A stretch of 64,000 nucleotides of DNA from CBDCYN01 sp965224205 (lineage in GTDB: Bacteria; Planctomycetota; Phycisphaerae; Phycisphaerales; Phycisphaeraceae), in the NCBI GenBank assembly GCA_965224205.1, contig CBDCYN010000043.1:1-64000 (forward strand), written 5' to 3'. This document shows positions 36,169 to 44,824 of this stretch, piece by piece. A program made the translations under genes and the position numbers. Under the pieces are notes generated by a model, which was not told where the DNA came from, ran no database searches, and worked only from the letters and a program-made list of their open reading frames with translations. Positions within the stretch are counted from its first letter, which is position 1, and every line of letters starts with the position of its first letter.

Positions 36169-36191
36169 AAAAGGGCTTTTTCAGGGACGAC

Positions 36192-36197
36192 CAAATA
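36192..36197. repeat. Direct repeat flanking the IS5-like remnant, right
   Basis: caaata directly follows the right end of the outer element and matches 33086-33091. Confidence 0.6.
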
Positions 36198-36241
36198 GTA
36201 TATCTGGGAGACTCGGACTCGGGAAGTGTTCTGTATTGGAT

Positions 36242-36276
36242 AAAAAAGTACTCCGCAATTTTCATTGCGGAGTACT
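36242..36276 (-). terminator. Rho-independent terminator of the PEP-CTERM gene
   Basis: A 13-base-pair perfect stem (agtactccgcaat with its complement) has a 4-base loop. Read leftward it is followed by six T residues. It lies 53 bases after the stop codon of the leftward gene ending at 36329. Confidence 0.85.
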
Positions 36277-36328
36277 CAATTTACTGATAGCCTTCTATAT
36301 CATACGAAATATAGTTATTCGTATTCTT

Positions 36329-37723
36329 TCAAGCCTTACGACGACGTGTCGTATAGCCAGCAAGTCCCAAAAGACTCATCGCACCAAATCCTGCAGTAAT
36401 CGGCTCGGGAACTCCGTTAACAGGTATTGTTCCAAACCCTACAGGGTCGGTACTGTCCAACTGCCATCCTTGATGCTCGTTGGGATTACCCTGGCCAGGA
36501 AAGGCCGCTACATTGTTTTGTCCTACTGCTAAGATATCACGACCTACCAAAGGATTACCAAATCCATCCACATTACCGGGATCATCATAAATCCCCTTTT
36601 CTAGCTGATTGAAAAAGCTACCGCCGATTGCATTAGCGTAGAACAAGAAATCCCCTCGATCATTCGCTGCGTCGATTCGTTGAATAAATACAGTGGGCAA
36701 GCCTGACCCTGCTTTCGCGATAAAGCCATTCGCCGTCGGCGTCACTCCGCCCGGCCCTGAATCAATATCGGTTATATTATGACTTACCAGCAAAGTATCA
36801 AAAAATTCATCGATGTCAGTCTGCCCCAGGGGTGTCATCACTGCTGTGAGCCAATTAGTTCCGTCTTGGAGGTTATCCTGTGTGCCAGGAGTCACCTCAT
36901 CTGCATCATACTTCAGGTTGTCAGATAGAAATGGTGTGGAAGGAGAAGGACTCAATCCAAAATCAAACCCACCATCCCCGGGGGCAAGTGGATTGTTTCC
37001 ACCCGGCCCGGGAGCCGTTGGTTCAACAAACGCTGAACCATATTGTGTCCCTACACCGGTCTCCTCTAACCAAACCTCAATGATTCCCCCCGAACCTTGA
37101 GGGGCAGAGCCACCTCCAGTGTCTGACCATTCACTAGGCCCCGCTGCTACCCCACCATCAGCAGCTCGAGTCAGAGCAGCACTCGTCGCCAAAGGAGCAT
37201 TTGGGACTACATGGCCAGGCCCGAAAGTAGCGCCAACAACGTCTGGCGCAAAACCGACATTGATAACATCATCACCTGTGTTAATAAGTCCGTCGGCTCC
37301 GGCGTCAACCTCTAGTTGAGTTAGAACTGTATTCCATAATACACCTGAAAGCTGATTTCCAAGCGTGTCACTGGAAAGATTCAGACCTCCGACAATTGGA
37401 CCCGCCGATGGCGGATTACCATTGCCTGGACCTTGAGTGCCATTACTCGGTGGATTGGCGTTAACATGCAGCGAGTTCACACCAAATATGGTCTGATCCC
37501 TATCTCCCAAAGACGCACCCTGTGTCGTTGGCTGGGCGGACCCGTCCGGACCTGCGGGGCTACTAACCCCGTTAAATGTACTGGTCCGATCGAAGAAATC
37601 GAACACCAGTCTAGCATCATCCGGCAATAGATCATTAAACGCCGCCTCAACACCCGCCGACACGCCCATGGTGCCAGCGATGGCTGCCACACCCATCAAC
37701 AACTGTCTCGTACTCTTCTTCAT
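36329..37723 (-). CDS. PEP-CTERM-anchored exported protein
   Basis: A 464-residue secreted protein. The signal peptide is within residues 1-28 (MKKSTRQLLMGVAAIAG to GVEAA). The mature region is glycine-, proline- and asparagine-rich (PSNGTQGPGNGNPPSAGP) with no enzyme motif I recognise. The tail GVPEPITAGFGAMSLLGLAG followed by YTTRRRKA is a textbook PEP-CTERM signal. The start at 37723 is chosen for the signal peptide and an AGGAG site just upstream. Codon use is clearly more AT-rich than the chromosome average here. A strong terminator follows. It lies next to the nested IS region, so horizontal acquisition is possible. Confidence 0.85.
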   Translation of the reverse strand: MKKSTRQLLMGVAAIAGTMGVSAGVEAAFNDLLPDDARLVFDFFDRTSTFNGVSSPAGPDGSAQPTTQGASLGDRDQTIFGVNSLHVNANPPSNGTQGPGNGNPPSAGPIVGGLNLSSDTLGNQLSGVLWNTVLTQLEVDAGADGLINTGDDVINVGFAPDVVGATFGPGHVVPNAPLATSAALTRAADGGVAAGPSEWSDTGGGSAPQGSGGIIEVWLEETGVGTQYGSAFVEPTAPGPGGNNPLAPGDGGFDFGLSPSPSTPFLSDNLKYDADEVTPGTQDNLQDGTNWLTAVMTPLGQTDIDEFFDTLLVSHNITDIDSGPGGVTPTANGFIAKAGSGLPTVFIQRIDAANDRGDFLFYANAIGGSFFNQLEKGIYDDPGNVDGFGNPLVGRDILAVGQNNVAAFPGQGNPNEHQGWQLDSTDPVGFGTIPVNGVPEPITAGFGAMSLLGLAGYTTRRRKA

Positions 37724-38185
37724 CGTCAGGCTTCTCCTTTCCGATCCTCGAGCGAGGATCATGAAAATGTTTTGAATTGCTTATCGTAATACCCCCGGAA
37801 ATCAACCACCAACAAATGGCTTATTCCAGAGAACACATTTTATACCTGTGAATTCATACCGTTCGAAAATGAACTCTTTACACACACCGACCGATTCGTT
37901 TTCTTATGCCATGACCACCTCATTGTTACTGTCCGCACCGCTTGTTGTACCCCGAGATGCGAGTTCTCTTACCCCACACCTGAGATGATTATATCCCTCA
38001 CAAACCTCAGCTAACTGTGTATAGGGTATCTGGATCGAGACTAGATTGCAAGGCGCAGAGGAGGAAAATTTCAAAAAATTTTACTTTTTTCCATAAATTT
38101 ATTCCTTATGGTGAACCACGGACCCTCCCGAAGGTCGTGCGGGCAGTCTAGGCGGTTGAGGACAAGCGACGCGTCGGGGGTGTTT

Positions 38186-38239
38186 CTCGTCTGGCTCGTC
38201 TGGCTCGTCTGGCTCGTCTGGCTCGTCTGGCTCGTCTGG
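38186..38239. repeat. Six-copy 9-base tandem repeat
   Basis: The unit ctcgtctgg is repeated six times without error (54 bases). Being a multiple of three it would encode Gln-Thr-Ser repeats leftward, but the surrounding 71-codon frame has no other sign of being a gene. Confidence 0.95.
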
Positions 38240-38467
38240 ATTGATGCTAGGCAGCGGCGCTGTTTGACAAGCGAGTGATCGGACAACTGGAGGCGGACAC
38301 GAGAAACGTCAGATGGAGTCTCAATTATTACATCTAAGACCTCTGAGAAACCTCTCGCGAACGGCGTGATACCGGCACTTGTGGCTCCTCCGTAGGGATT
38401 TATGGATCATCGACTTGGTTTTTTTCAGAGACCTCTTTAATCGATCAGATAGACCACACCTTCGAGC

Positions 38468-38505
38468 TATACGCACCGTGTATAAATCTATCGCGTCTGG
38501 CGTGA
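38468..38505. repeat. Structured intergenic repeat, partial copy E
   Basis: tatacgcaccgtgtata (self-complementary arms tatac/gtata) followed by atcgcgtctggcgtg repeats the order of the first half of copies A and D. Confidence 0.35.
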
Positions 38506-38576
38506 TGTAAGCTATTGATGCACCTGCTCGCGCGTCGCTAGAGATCGTACAAACTTAGCCGACCAAGGTATAAAAT

Positions 38577-41500
38577 TCACGAAGATTCCATTGCCTCGAG
38601 AGCTTTGGCGGCTTTGTCGACGTCGGGCTCGTCCTTGCGGCTTTCTGCAGCGGCTTGGAAATGATAACGGGCCCAATCGGTGTTGTTAAGGTTGCGGTAA
38701 ACGATGCCAAGATGGTAATGCACAGAGGGCAAATCGTTTAGAGTTTTAACCGCCCGATTAAGATGGCTGATCGCTTGCTCGTCGTGGCCACGGAGATGCT
38801 CAATCCAACCCAGGGTGTCTAAAAGGGCTGCGAGATTTGGGGCATCTTCAAAGGCTTGCTTAGCCAGACTATACGCTCTATCGAGCTTATCAGGAGCGTT
38901 CTCTGCCAACAGGTAAGCCAGATCGTTACTAGCGACAATCCGATACGGAGAATCTTCATCATTGACGATCATCTCAAGCACCGAGATAGCCTTCTGGGTC
39001 AATCCCGCAGCATGGTAGGCTTGGCCCAAGGCGTAACGGATATGATAGTTATCCGACTCATTTTCAAGTAGCAAAAGATAATCATCCGCTGCGGCTTCGT
39101 AATCCTCGTTGACGATATTGTCCCTCGCGGACAAATACATCGTTAACATGCTGTTAGGCATTGCTTTGCGAGCATCAGAGAGCGTTTCGATCACCGGTTT
39201 GTTCTGATCGAGTAGGGCATGGACAAGCAGGGTGTAAGCTAGAGGAAAACTAGCTTGACGACCGATCACGTCGCGACAAAAGTCCTCTGCGAGCTGTGGC
39301 AACCCGAAATAATCCAGCGCCGCGATGGCCAACCCCAAGTGGGTGCAAGACTCGACAAGTCCGGGCGATTGGATATCAGGACGATCAAGAACATCAATTA
39401 AGTCTTTTTCATAAATTGTTTTGCGTGGAGGAAAACTTTCCGCTGCCGACCGTGCCGCGTCAAGGTCACCGTCGATGAGGGCTTCCAAGAAACCAGAAAT
39501 ACCTTGATACGCTTTGTCTTTGGATTTGGGTTCTTTGAGGGCCAGAGCGTACAAATTGCCTACTTCAGTTTCCGCAAATTGGTCGGCGTAGACACGGTAG
39601 AGCGACCGGGCTTTTTCGACCTGATTCAGACGCAACAGGACCGCCACGCGAGCAGCGACGAGCTGGAGCCGGTCCGGGGCGATCTGAATCATCTGCTCGA
39701 GAGTCTGGCTCGCAGCAGCCCAATCACGATCATCGGCATTCAGCGCTAAACGGATACTAAACCACTGCAACTTCATTGCATCAGGCAAACGCTCCAAGGA
39801 CAGGGCTTTATCGCTCCACCGGACCAGGTCATCATGCGTGCTGTGACGCAATTTTAAAGCGATCATTTCACGGATTACCGCAGCGACGTACCGGCGGTTA
39901 CGAGCGAGGGTTTCGAGGCGGGCCTTGGCGGCTTCAACCATCCCTGACTGTTGCTCGATCCTGCCCAGAATCACTTGAGCTGCGGGGTACTGCGGGGCGT
40001 ACTCGGGGATGAGCTCGAGCTTCTCGCGGGCCATATCGTCCTGCCGCAAGGCCAAATACGCCTGCCCCATGGCCAACAGGACACGTGGGTCTCTTGGCCG
40101 AGCGCTCCGCTCGAGTTCTTCGAAGGTCACCGTCGCCTGACGGTGAAGACCCAGATTAACGAACAACTTTCCGAGGCTAGCCAGGGCGACGATCCGTGCA
40201 GCGGCGTCTATTTTCGAGGCTTGCCGCAGAACCTGTTCCGCGTTCGTGTAGTCGAGGTTCAGCTCATACGCACGGGCGAGGCTAAACCACATCGGCAGGC
40301 TTTCGGGCACAAGCTGCGTACCCCGTTTATAGATCTCTATCGCCTCCGCGTACTGACCCATCTTCGTTAACACGTCCCCTTTCCACCGAAGCAGGGTCGG
40401 GTGATCCGAAAGCTCCTCGAGCCACCGATCGAGGAAGGCTAACGCCCGATCATACCGGTTGAGGCTCAGGTACCATCGCAACACCTGAAACCGCAGAGAC
40501 CGCTGATCCGGGGTGAGCATCTTGCTCAATGCGTCCAGACTCGCGAGCGTTTCATCGACGCTGCGCTGACGCGACAGCAGCCCGATCCGACGCAGCTCAA
40601 TCTCGTTGGTGCGGATCCCCTCCTCGACCAGTGGATCGAAAACCGCCACCGCCGCTTCGAGGTCCCCTTGAGCGGCGTGTATCCGGGCCATAGCGTCCGC
40701 GATACGCAGCGCCCTATCGTCCCGGTTGCGGATCAGAGGCTCATAGACCGGGTCGAGGCGTGCCAATGCTTCCTTCGGCTTCCCAGAAGCCATCAGCAGC
40801 CCCGCTTGAGCTAATCGAGAAAACGGCTCGTTGACCACCTGGAGATTGACCAGCTCGTTGAGGCCACGGTCGATCTCTTTTTGTCGAATAAAAATCTGGC
40901 TAAGCATGATATACGCCCGCAAGTGGTCGGGCTGAATCTGGATCAGCGACCGCAGGGCATCTTCAGCTTCACGCGGGGAGTTTTGCTGCAGGTAGACGCG
41001 AGCCAGCAAGATCCGTAAATCGGGGTCGTTGTTGCCATCTCCGATCGCCCGGTTGCAGGTAAGGATCGCTCCGTTGTAATCCTTTTTCTTGATCTTCAGC
41101 TGAGCGACGACCAGCGGGTTCGAGCGCTCGTTGAGGTTGGTTTCGTCGATCTGGTCGAGGTGCTCTTCGGATTTCTCACGCTGGCCCTTGGCTTGGTAGA
41201 TCCGTGCAGCCAGGGCGTGGGCATCGACTTGATCAGGATCGATTTCCAAGATCTCGTTGACCTGTTCCAGCGATTCTTCAAGCATAGAAAGACCGATATA
41301 AGCTCTGGCCAATTGCAGCCTTGCGCCTATATCAGCAGGTTTTTCCTCCACCACCGCTTCGAGCGTATCGATGGCCCGGTCGAAATAGCCCTGCCGCAGG
41401 TACAGCTGACCCAATACTTGGTCGACACTTGCCACCTGATCGGGGAACTTCTGCTTGATCTCCTCAAGCATCTGCTTGGCCTGCTTGTCTTCGCCTTTAC

Positions 41501-43070
41501 GCAGCAGCGCCGCAGCTAGCCGCATATGACTCGACACGGCATTGGGCTGGCGACGGACCAGCTGCCGGGCGTACCGCAGCGATTTGTCATAATTTTTCAG
41601 GTAATCGTGGCCGTCGATCAGGATCGCGACGTGGTCATCAGTAATCGGCGACAGGTACTCGACCTTGTCGAGCATCTCCGCGACGGCTTGGCGGTTACCG
41701 CCCGTGGCCAGGTGCTGGAGCATCAGCCGGATCGCCATCGGCTTCGACGGGTTGCGGTGATAATACTCTTCCACGTCGGGCATATCGCCGGCCTGCCCCT
41801 GGCGGACCACCAGATCCATAAAAGCGATATGGGCCTCGTCATTGTTCGGGTCCAGCTCCTTGGCCCGCGCCAGGGCCTCCTTCGCTAGGATCGGGTCGTC
41901 TTCGAGCTCCATCATCACCCGCCCGTACAACGACTCGATGCGCGAGGCGATGTAGCGATTCGGCGGGCGTTTGCGCAGCTTCTCGAGCACTTCCCTGGCC
42001 TGGGCGTGCTCTTTTTCGTAAAACAGGGCTGAGGCCAGGAAGTACCGGGCCTCGACGTCTGCGGGAGATTTTTTGATCACCTCGTCGAGCAGCCGCTTGG
42101 CGTCGGCCCAATCGCCAGCGTCCATGTGCAGCCTCGCCGCGGCCAGCTGCCAGGCCCGCGATTTCTGCTGCGTGTTGTCGACCGCGGAAAGCACCTTCCA
42201 ACCGAGCTCCAGGCGAGCGCCCTTGGGCTGATTCGTGACCGGGATGTTCTGCAACCCCGCGATCAGATCGCCGGCTAAGCTACCGGGCAGTTCTTCCTGT
42301 CCAGCCATTTTCTCCGCCAGGTCCCAGATCTCCCGCCAACGCTGCCGCTGGATCAGCACCCCGACATACATCCGAGCCGCTGCGAAATGCTGCGGATCCG
42401 CCTCGATCGCCTGGCGTAGCAGCCTCTCGACATCGTTGACCTGGTTCTCGATCAGCCTTTCGTAACGGTTCTTAACCTCGTCTTCACTCTCCTGATCCCC
42501 ATCGATCGTGGTATCGAGACGGCTGATCGATCGGCTCTCGGTTGTAAGCAGGGTCTTGTATCGCCGCGCGTCCATCTCAGCGAATTTAGCGCGGGTGAAC
42601 GCCACCTCAGCGGGGCTGTGCCCACGTTGAGACAACCATTCCGCCTCCTCACGCCCCATCTTGAGCACCTCGTCAAACCTCTGCTGAAGCTTCTCTTCTT
42701 TGACAAAGTTGGTCTGACTCAACAATTGATGGAGTTTGCGGAATGCCCAAGTGACATGTAATTCCCTGGAATCAATGTTGTTAGGATGAATTTTGATGAT
42801 GTGATCGAGCGACTTCTTGGCGTCGTCGAGGCGGGCAAGCATCACCTGGGCACGTGCTTTGACCATCATCGCGTCGTTGTTGCCCGGTTGGGCATCCAGC
42901 ACCGAGGTCGCATAGTCCAAAGCCAGGTCCGGCTTGTTGTTCGACAGTGCGATCTGAGCCTGCTGCATCTGGGTCTGTGGGTCTTCGCCACAGCTGGCCA
43001 AGGCCAGCATCGCAGAAAACGCCAAGATCATAAAAAATCGTAATGAATTACTATAAATGGAGATATGCAT
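38577..43070 (-). CDS. Very large TPR lipoprotein (PrsT-like)
   Basis: A 1497-residue lipoprotein. After a hydrophobic signal the lipobox LALASC gives a lipidated Cys at about residue 27. Nearly all of the rest is tandem tetratricopeptide repeats of about 34 residues (for example ARAYIGLSMLEESLEQVNEI and LGQAYHAAGLTQKAISVLEM). PEP-CTERM systems often include a TPR lipoprotein of this layout (PrsT family); the three PEP-CTERM-type proteins in this window support that link, but exosortase and other partners are not here. It probably scaffolds protein assembly at the outer envelope. A protease gene ends 4 bases upstream of its start, so the two are likely one operon. Confidence 0.85.
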   Translation of the reverse strand: MHISIYSNSLRFFMILAFSAMLALASCGEDPQTQMQQAQIALSNNKPDLALDYATSVLDAQPGNNDAMMVKARAQVMLARLDDAKKSLDHIIKIHPNNIDSRELHVTWAFRKLHQLLSQTNFVKEEKLQQRFDEVLKMGREEAEWLSQRGHSPAEVAFTRAKFAEMDARRYKTLLTTESRSISRLDTTIDGDQESEDEVKNRYERLIENQVNDVERLLRQAIEADPQHFAAARMYVGVLIQRQRWREIWDLAEKMAGQEELPGSLAGDLIAGLQNIPVTNQPKGARLELGWKVLSAVDNTQQKSRAWQLAAARLHMDAGDWADAKRLLDEVIKKSPADVEARYFLASALFYEKEHAQAREVLEKLRKRPPNRYIASRIESLYGRVMMELEDDPILAKEALARAKELDPNNDEAHIAFMDLVVRQGQAGDMPDVEEYYHRNPSKPMAIRLMLQHLATGGNRQAVAEMLDKVEYLSPITDDHVAILIDGHDYLKNYDKSLRYARQLVRRQPNAVSSHMRLAAALLRKGEDKQAKQMLEEIKQKFPDQVASVDQVLGQLYLRQGYFDRAIDTLEAVVEEKPADIGARLQLARAYIGLSMLEESLEQVNEILEIDPDQVDAHALAARIYQAKGQREKSEEHLDQIDETNLNERSNPLVVAQLKIKKKDYNGAILTCNRAIGDGNNDPDLRILLARVYLQQNSPREAEDALRSLIQIQPDHLRAYIMLSQIFIRQKEIDRGLNELVNLQVVNEPFSRLAQAGLLMASGKPKEALARLDPVYEPLIRNRDDRALRIADAMARIHAAQGDLEAAVAVFDPLVEEGIRTNEIELRRIGLLSRQRSVDETLASLDALSKMLTPDQRSLRFQVLRWYLSLNRYDRALAFLDRWLEELSDHPTLLRWKGDVLTKMGQYAEAIEIYKRGTQLVPESLPMWFSLARAYELNLDYTNAEQVLRQASKIDAAARIVALASLGKLFVNLGLHRQATVTFEELERSARPRDPRVLLAMGQAYLALRQDDMAREKLELIPEYAPQYPAAQVILGRIEQQSGMVEAAKARLETLARNRRYVAAVIREMIALKLRHSTHDDLVRWSDKALSLERLPDAMKLQWFSIRLALNADDRDWAAASQTLEQMIQIAPDRLQLVAARVAVLLRLNQVEKARSLYRVYADQFAETEVGNLYALALKEPKSKDKAYQGISGFLEALIDGDLDAARSAAESFPPRKTIYEKDLIDVLDRPDIQSPGLVESCTHLGLAIAALDYFGLPQLAEDFCRDVIGRQASFPLAYTLLVHALLDQNKPVIETLSDARKAMPNSMLTMYLSARDNIVNEDYEAAADDYLLLLENESDNYHIRYALGQAYHAAGLTQKAISVLEMIVNDEDSPYRIVASNDLAYLLAENAPDKLDRAYSLAKQAFEDAPNLAALLDTLGWIEHLRGHDEQAISHLNRAVKTLNDLPSVHYHLGIVYRNLNNTDWARYHFQAAAESRKDEPDVDKAAKALEAMESS

Positions 43071-43073
43071 GAT

Positions 43074-44036
43074 TCACTCTCCTGAATGTGTCTCTGGGGT
43101 GTCGGTTTCGTCCGCAGTGCTGCGCACTACCAATTCATGGATCCACCACGCGGGGACCGCATATGAAATCCCGGTCGGTTGCTCGATCATGTGTTCGCGG
43201 GTCTTCGAGCCCAGCGCCTTGTTGATAATACCCCAGACTCGCCCGTCCTGGGCGTCGAACAGCGGGCTGCCGCTGTTGCCTGGGAAGACCACCAGGTTCA
43301 ATTGGTACATCTCGTAAGGTTCGCGGATTGCCTGGGCCAGCTTGGGCGTCATTCTAGCACCCGCCGGCAGCGGCAGCACCGCGGGGGCAATCGCCGCGAC
43401 AATCCCGCTATGGACCGCGGGGACCAGCCCCAGCCGAAACCCAATAGGGTAACCCAGCACGGCGACCGACTGACCTTGACGAGGTTTTTCGTTCAGGATC
43501 AGTGGCAGGGCCTCGGCAGCAGGGCCCTCGAACCTCAGCACCGCCACGTCGTGAACCCGGTCCATCCCAAGGATCGTCGCTTCACGGCCCTCGACCGCCT
43601 TCGTATCCGGGAAAAACACCCGTAGGTGCCCTTCCCGGTCGCGTCTCTGGATCTCCTCGACCACATGAGCGTTGGTCACAACCGTATGCCCATCGTGGAC
43701 CACGAAACCCGTCCCGAAATATTGAGCCGTCGGTCGATCTTTGAAATAATAGCTCCCCACCGCCACCACGCTTGGCCGGATCTTGGCGACCACCTCGACG
43801 AACGACCCACCCCCGCCGTCGAGCACCTGCGGCGACGATTGAGCCATCGCCTCGACCGCCACCGACGCCCCCCCCACCGCGACAAGAATCACACCCCAGC
43901 AGACCCCCGATAAAACCCTGCGGAGATAGTGATTGCTGGGCCTTGGTGCCGCCGCCTGATCTCGGATCGTACATAAAGTCTGCCCAAGATGGCGGCCACG
44001 ACCATCGGGCGATTTCAACCAAAGCCTAGGCATCAA
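43074..44036 (-). CDS. Trypsin-like serine protease (S1C/HtrA-like, no PDZ)
   Basis: A 320-residue exported or membrane-tethered protease. An N-terminal hydrophobic helix (about residues 40-60) is followed by the chymotrypsin fold with triad H124 (TNAHVV), D163 (VHDVAVLRF) and S255 (FPGNSGSPLF). No PDZ domain is present, unlike DegP. The first 38 residues are polar and basic; a later start is possible, but no strong alternative is visible. It precedes the TPR lipoprotein by 3 bases on the same strand. The pair may form a surface quality-control or processing unit. Confidence 0.87.
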   Translation of the reverse strand: MMPRLWLKSPDGRGRHLGQTLCTIRDQAAAPRPSNHYLRRVLSGVCWGVILVAVGGASVAVEAMAQSSPQVLDGGGGSFVEVVAKIRPSVVAVGSYYFKDRPTAQYFGTGFVVHDGHTVVTNAHVVEEIQRRDREGHLRVFFPDTKAVEGREATILGMDRVHDVAVLRFEGPAAEALPLILNEKPRQGQSVAVLGYPIGFRLGLVPAVHSGIVAAIAPAVLPLPAGARMTPKLAQAIREPYEMYQLNLVVFPGNSGSPLFDAQDGRVWGIINKALGSKTREHMIEQPTGISYAVPAWWIHELVVRSTADETDTPETHSGE

Positions 44037-44824
44037 TGAAGCATTCCTTACGCGACTCTCTCGTGGTGACCAACCCCGTAACCCGCGACCAAGTGTGACA
44101 TCATCAATCCCCCCCCCACATTAATGGATGAGAGAACGCAATATCGATCGACCGGCCCCGCGCAATCCCTGCAGAATCTCATCCCTACGCCGCTAGATTT
44201 GAAGAAAACGCGTAAAAACGTCTCTTTTTTCGCTAAAATTCCCGGTTCCCTGTCCCAACTCCACGCAATCCGTATGAATTATCCACACTCATTTTTCATG
44301 GTACAACCGATGCCATGACAAGCACGACCGGACGATACGTTCCTTGTCCTCCGTGAGAACTATTGAATGTAGTATGTTACCAAACGTCGTCGGGTTCTGT
44401 TGTTAGATGAATTAATTTGGCTTGACCCAGGGGCATTGCATTCAACGCCGGTTGGCCTCGATCCACAAAAAAACAACCGAACGCCCTTATCGCCAGGAGG
44501 TAGGCGCCGTGGGTCGCCGGCAGCGGAATGCTCACAAACCCTTACCCCGTCCCAATACCAGCCACGGCTGGCGACCTGCAACACTGTCACCGCCGGCCAT
44601 CGCGGGCGAGGGTCGCCGATCCTCGACCGTAAGAGGCACTATTTGAGCGGGCAGCGCAGCGGGCGTAAGATATGTTCCCTATAGTCTGTCATGGACTCGA
44701 CAGGAAATACCCAGCCGGACCACGGTACTGGGGACCGTGAACAGGATGATCCCAACCTTTCCTCGACGACGTAGGCACTCGCAGCTGATCGTATCGGGAT
44801 GATGGAGACGATGCCCGTCCATCT
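44037..44824. promoter_or_regulatory. Long leader region of the DEAD-box helicase gene
   Basis: These 788 bases separate the leftward protease gene from the rightward helicase gene. Short frames within have no recognisable content. A long 5' leader is usual for cold-responsive DEAD-box helicase genes, but no named cold-shock element can be identified by eye. Confidence 0.4.

Larger units (their letters stand above)
33092..36191 (+). mobile_element. Outer IS5-like element, internally deleted and invaded
   Basis: The ends gtcgcccctgaataatcc (33092-33109) and the complement of 36174-36191 (gtcgtccctgaaaaagcc) match at about 15 of 18 positions, and direct repeats flank them. Only the first codons of its transposase (ATG at 33213 with a GAGG site) and about the last 80 codons (35930-36168) remain. 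The middle of the gene is missing, replaced by an IS256-type element that itself contains an IS481-type element. Confidence 0.7.
37724..38576. other. AT-rich intergenic region with tandem repeat
   Basis: No gene is supported in these 853 bases. The right part of the region near 38.2 kb holds a six-copy 9-base tandem repeat, and 38468-38505 is a weak copy of the dispersed repeat. The left end should contain the promoter of the leftward PEP-CTERM gene. Confidence 0.55.

Noticed and set aside
38071..38286. Leftward frame with Gln-Thr-Ser repeats
   Set aside because: The repeats are the direct result of a 9-base tandem repeat in DNA. The flanking residues show no signal, domain or convincing ribosome-binding site.
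44422..44646. Small rightward frame before the DEAD-box helicase gene
   Set aside because: Basic, low-complexity sequence with no domain. Probably chance in GC-rich DNA.
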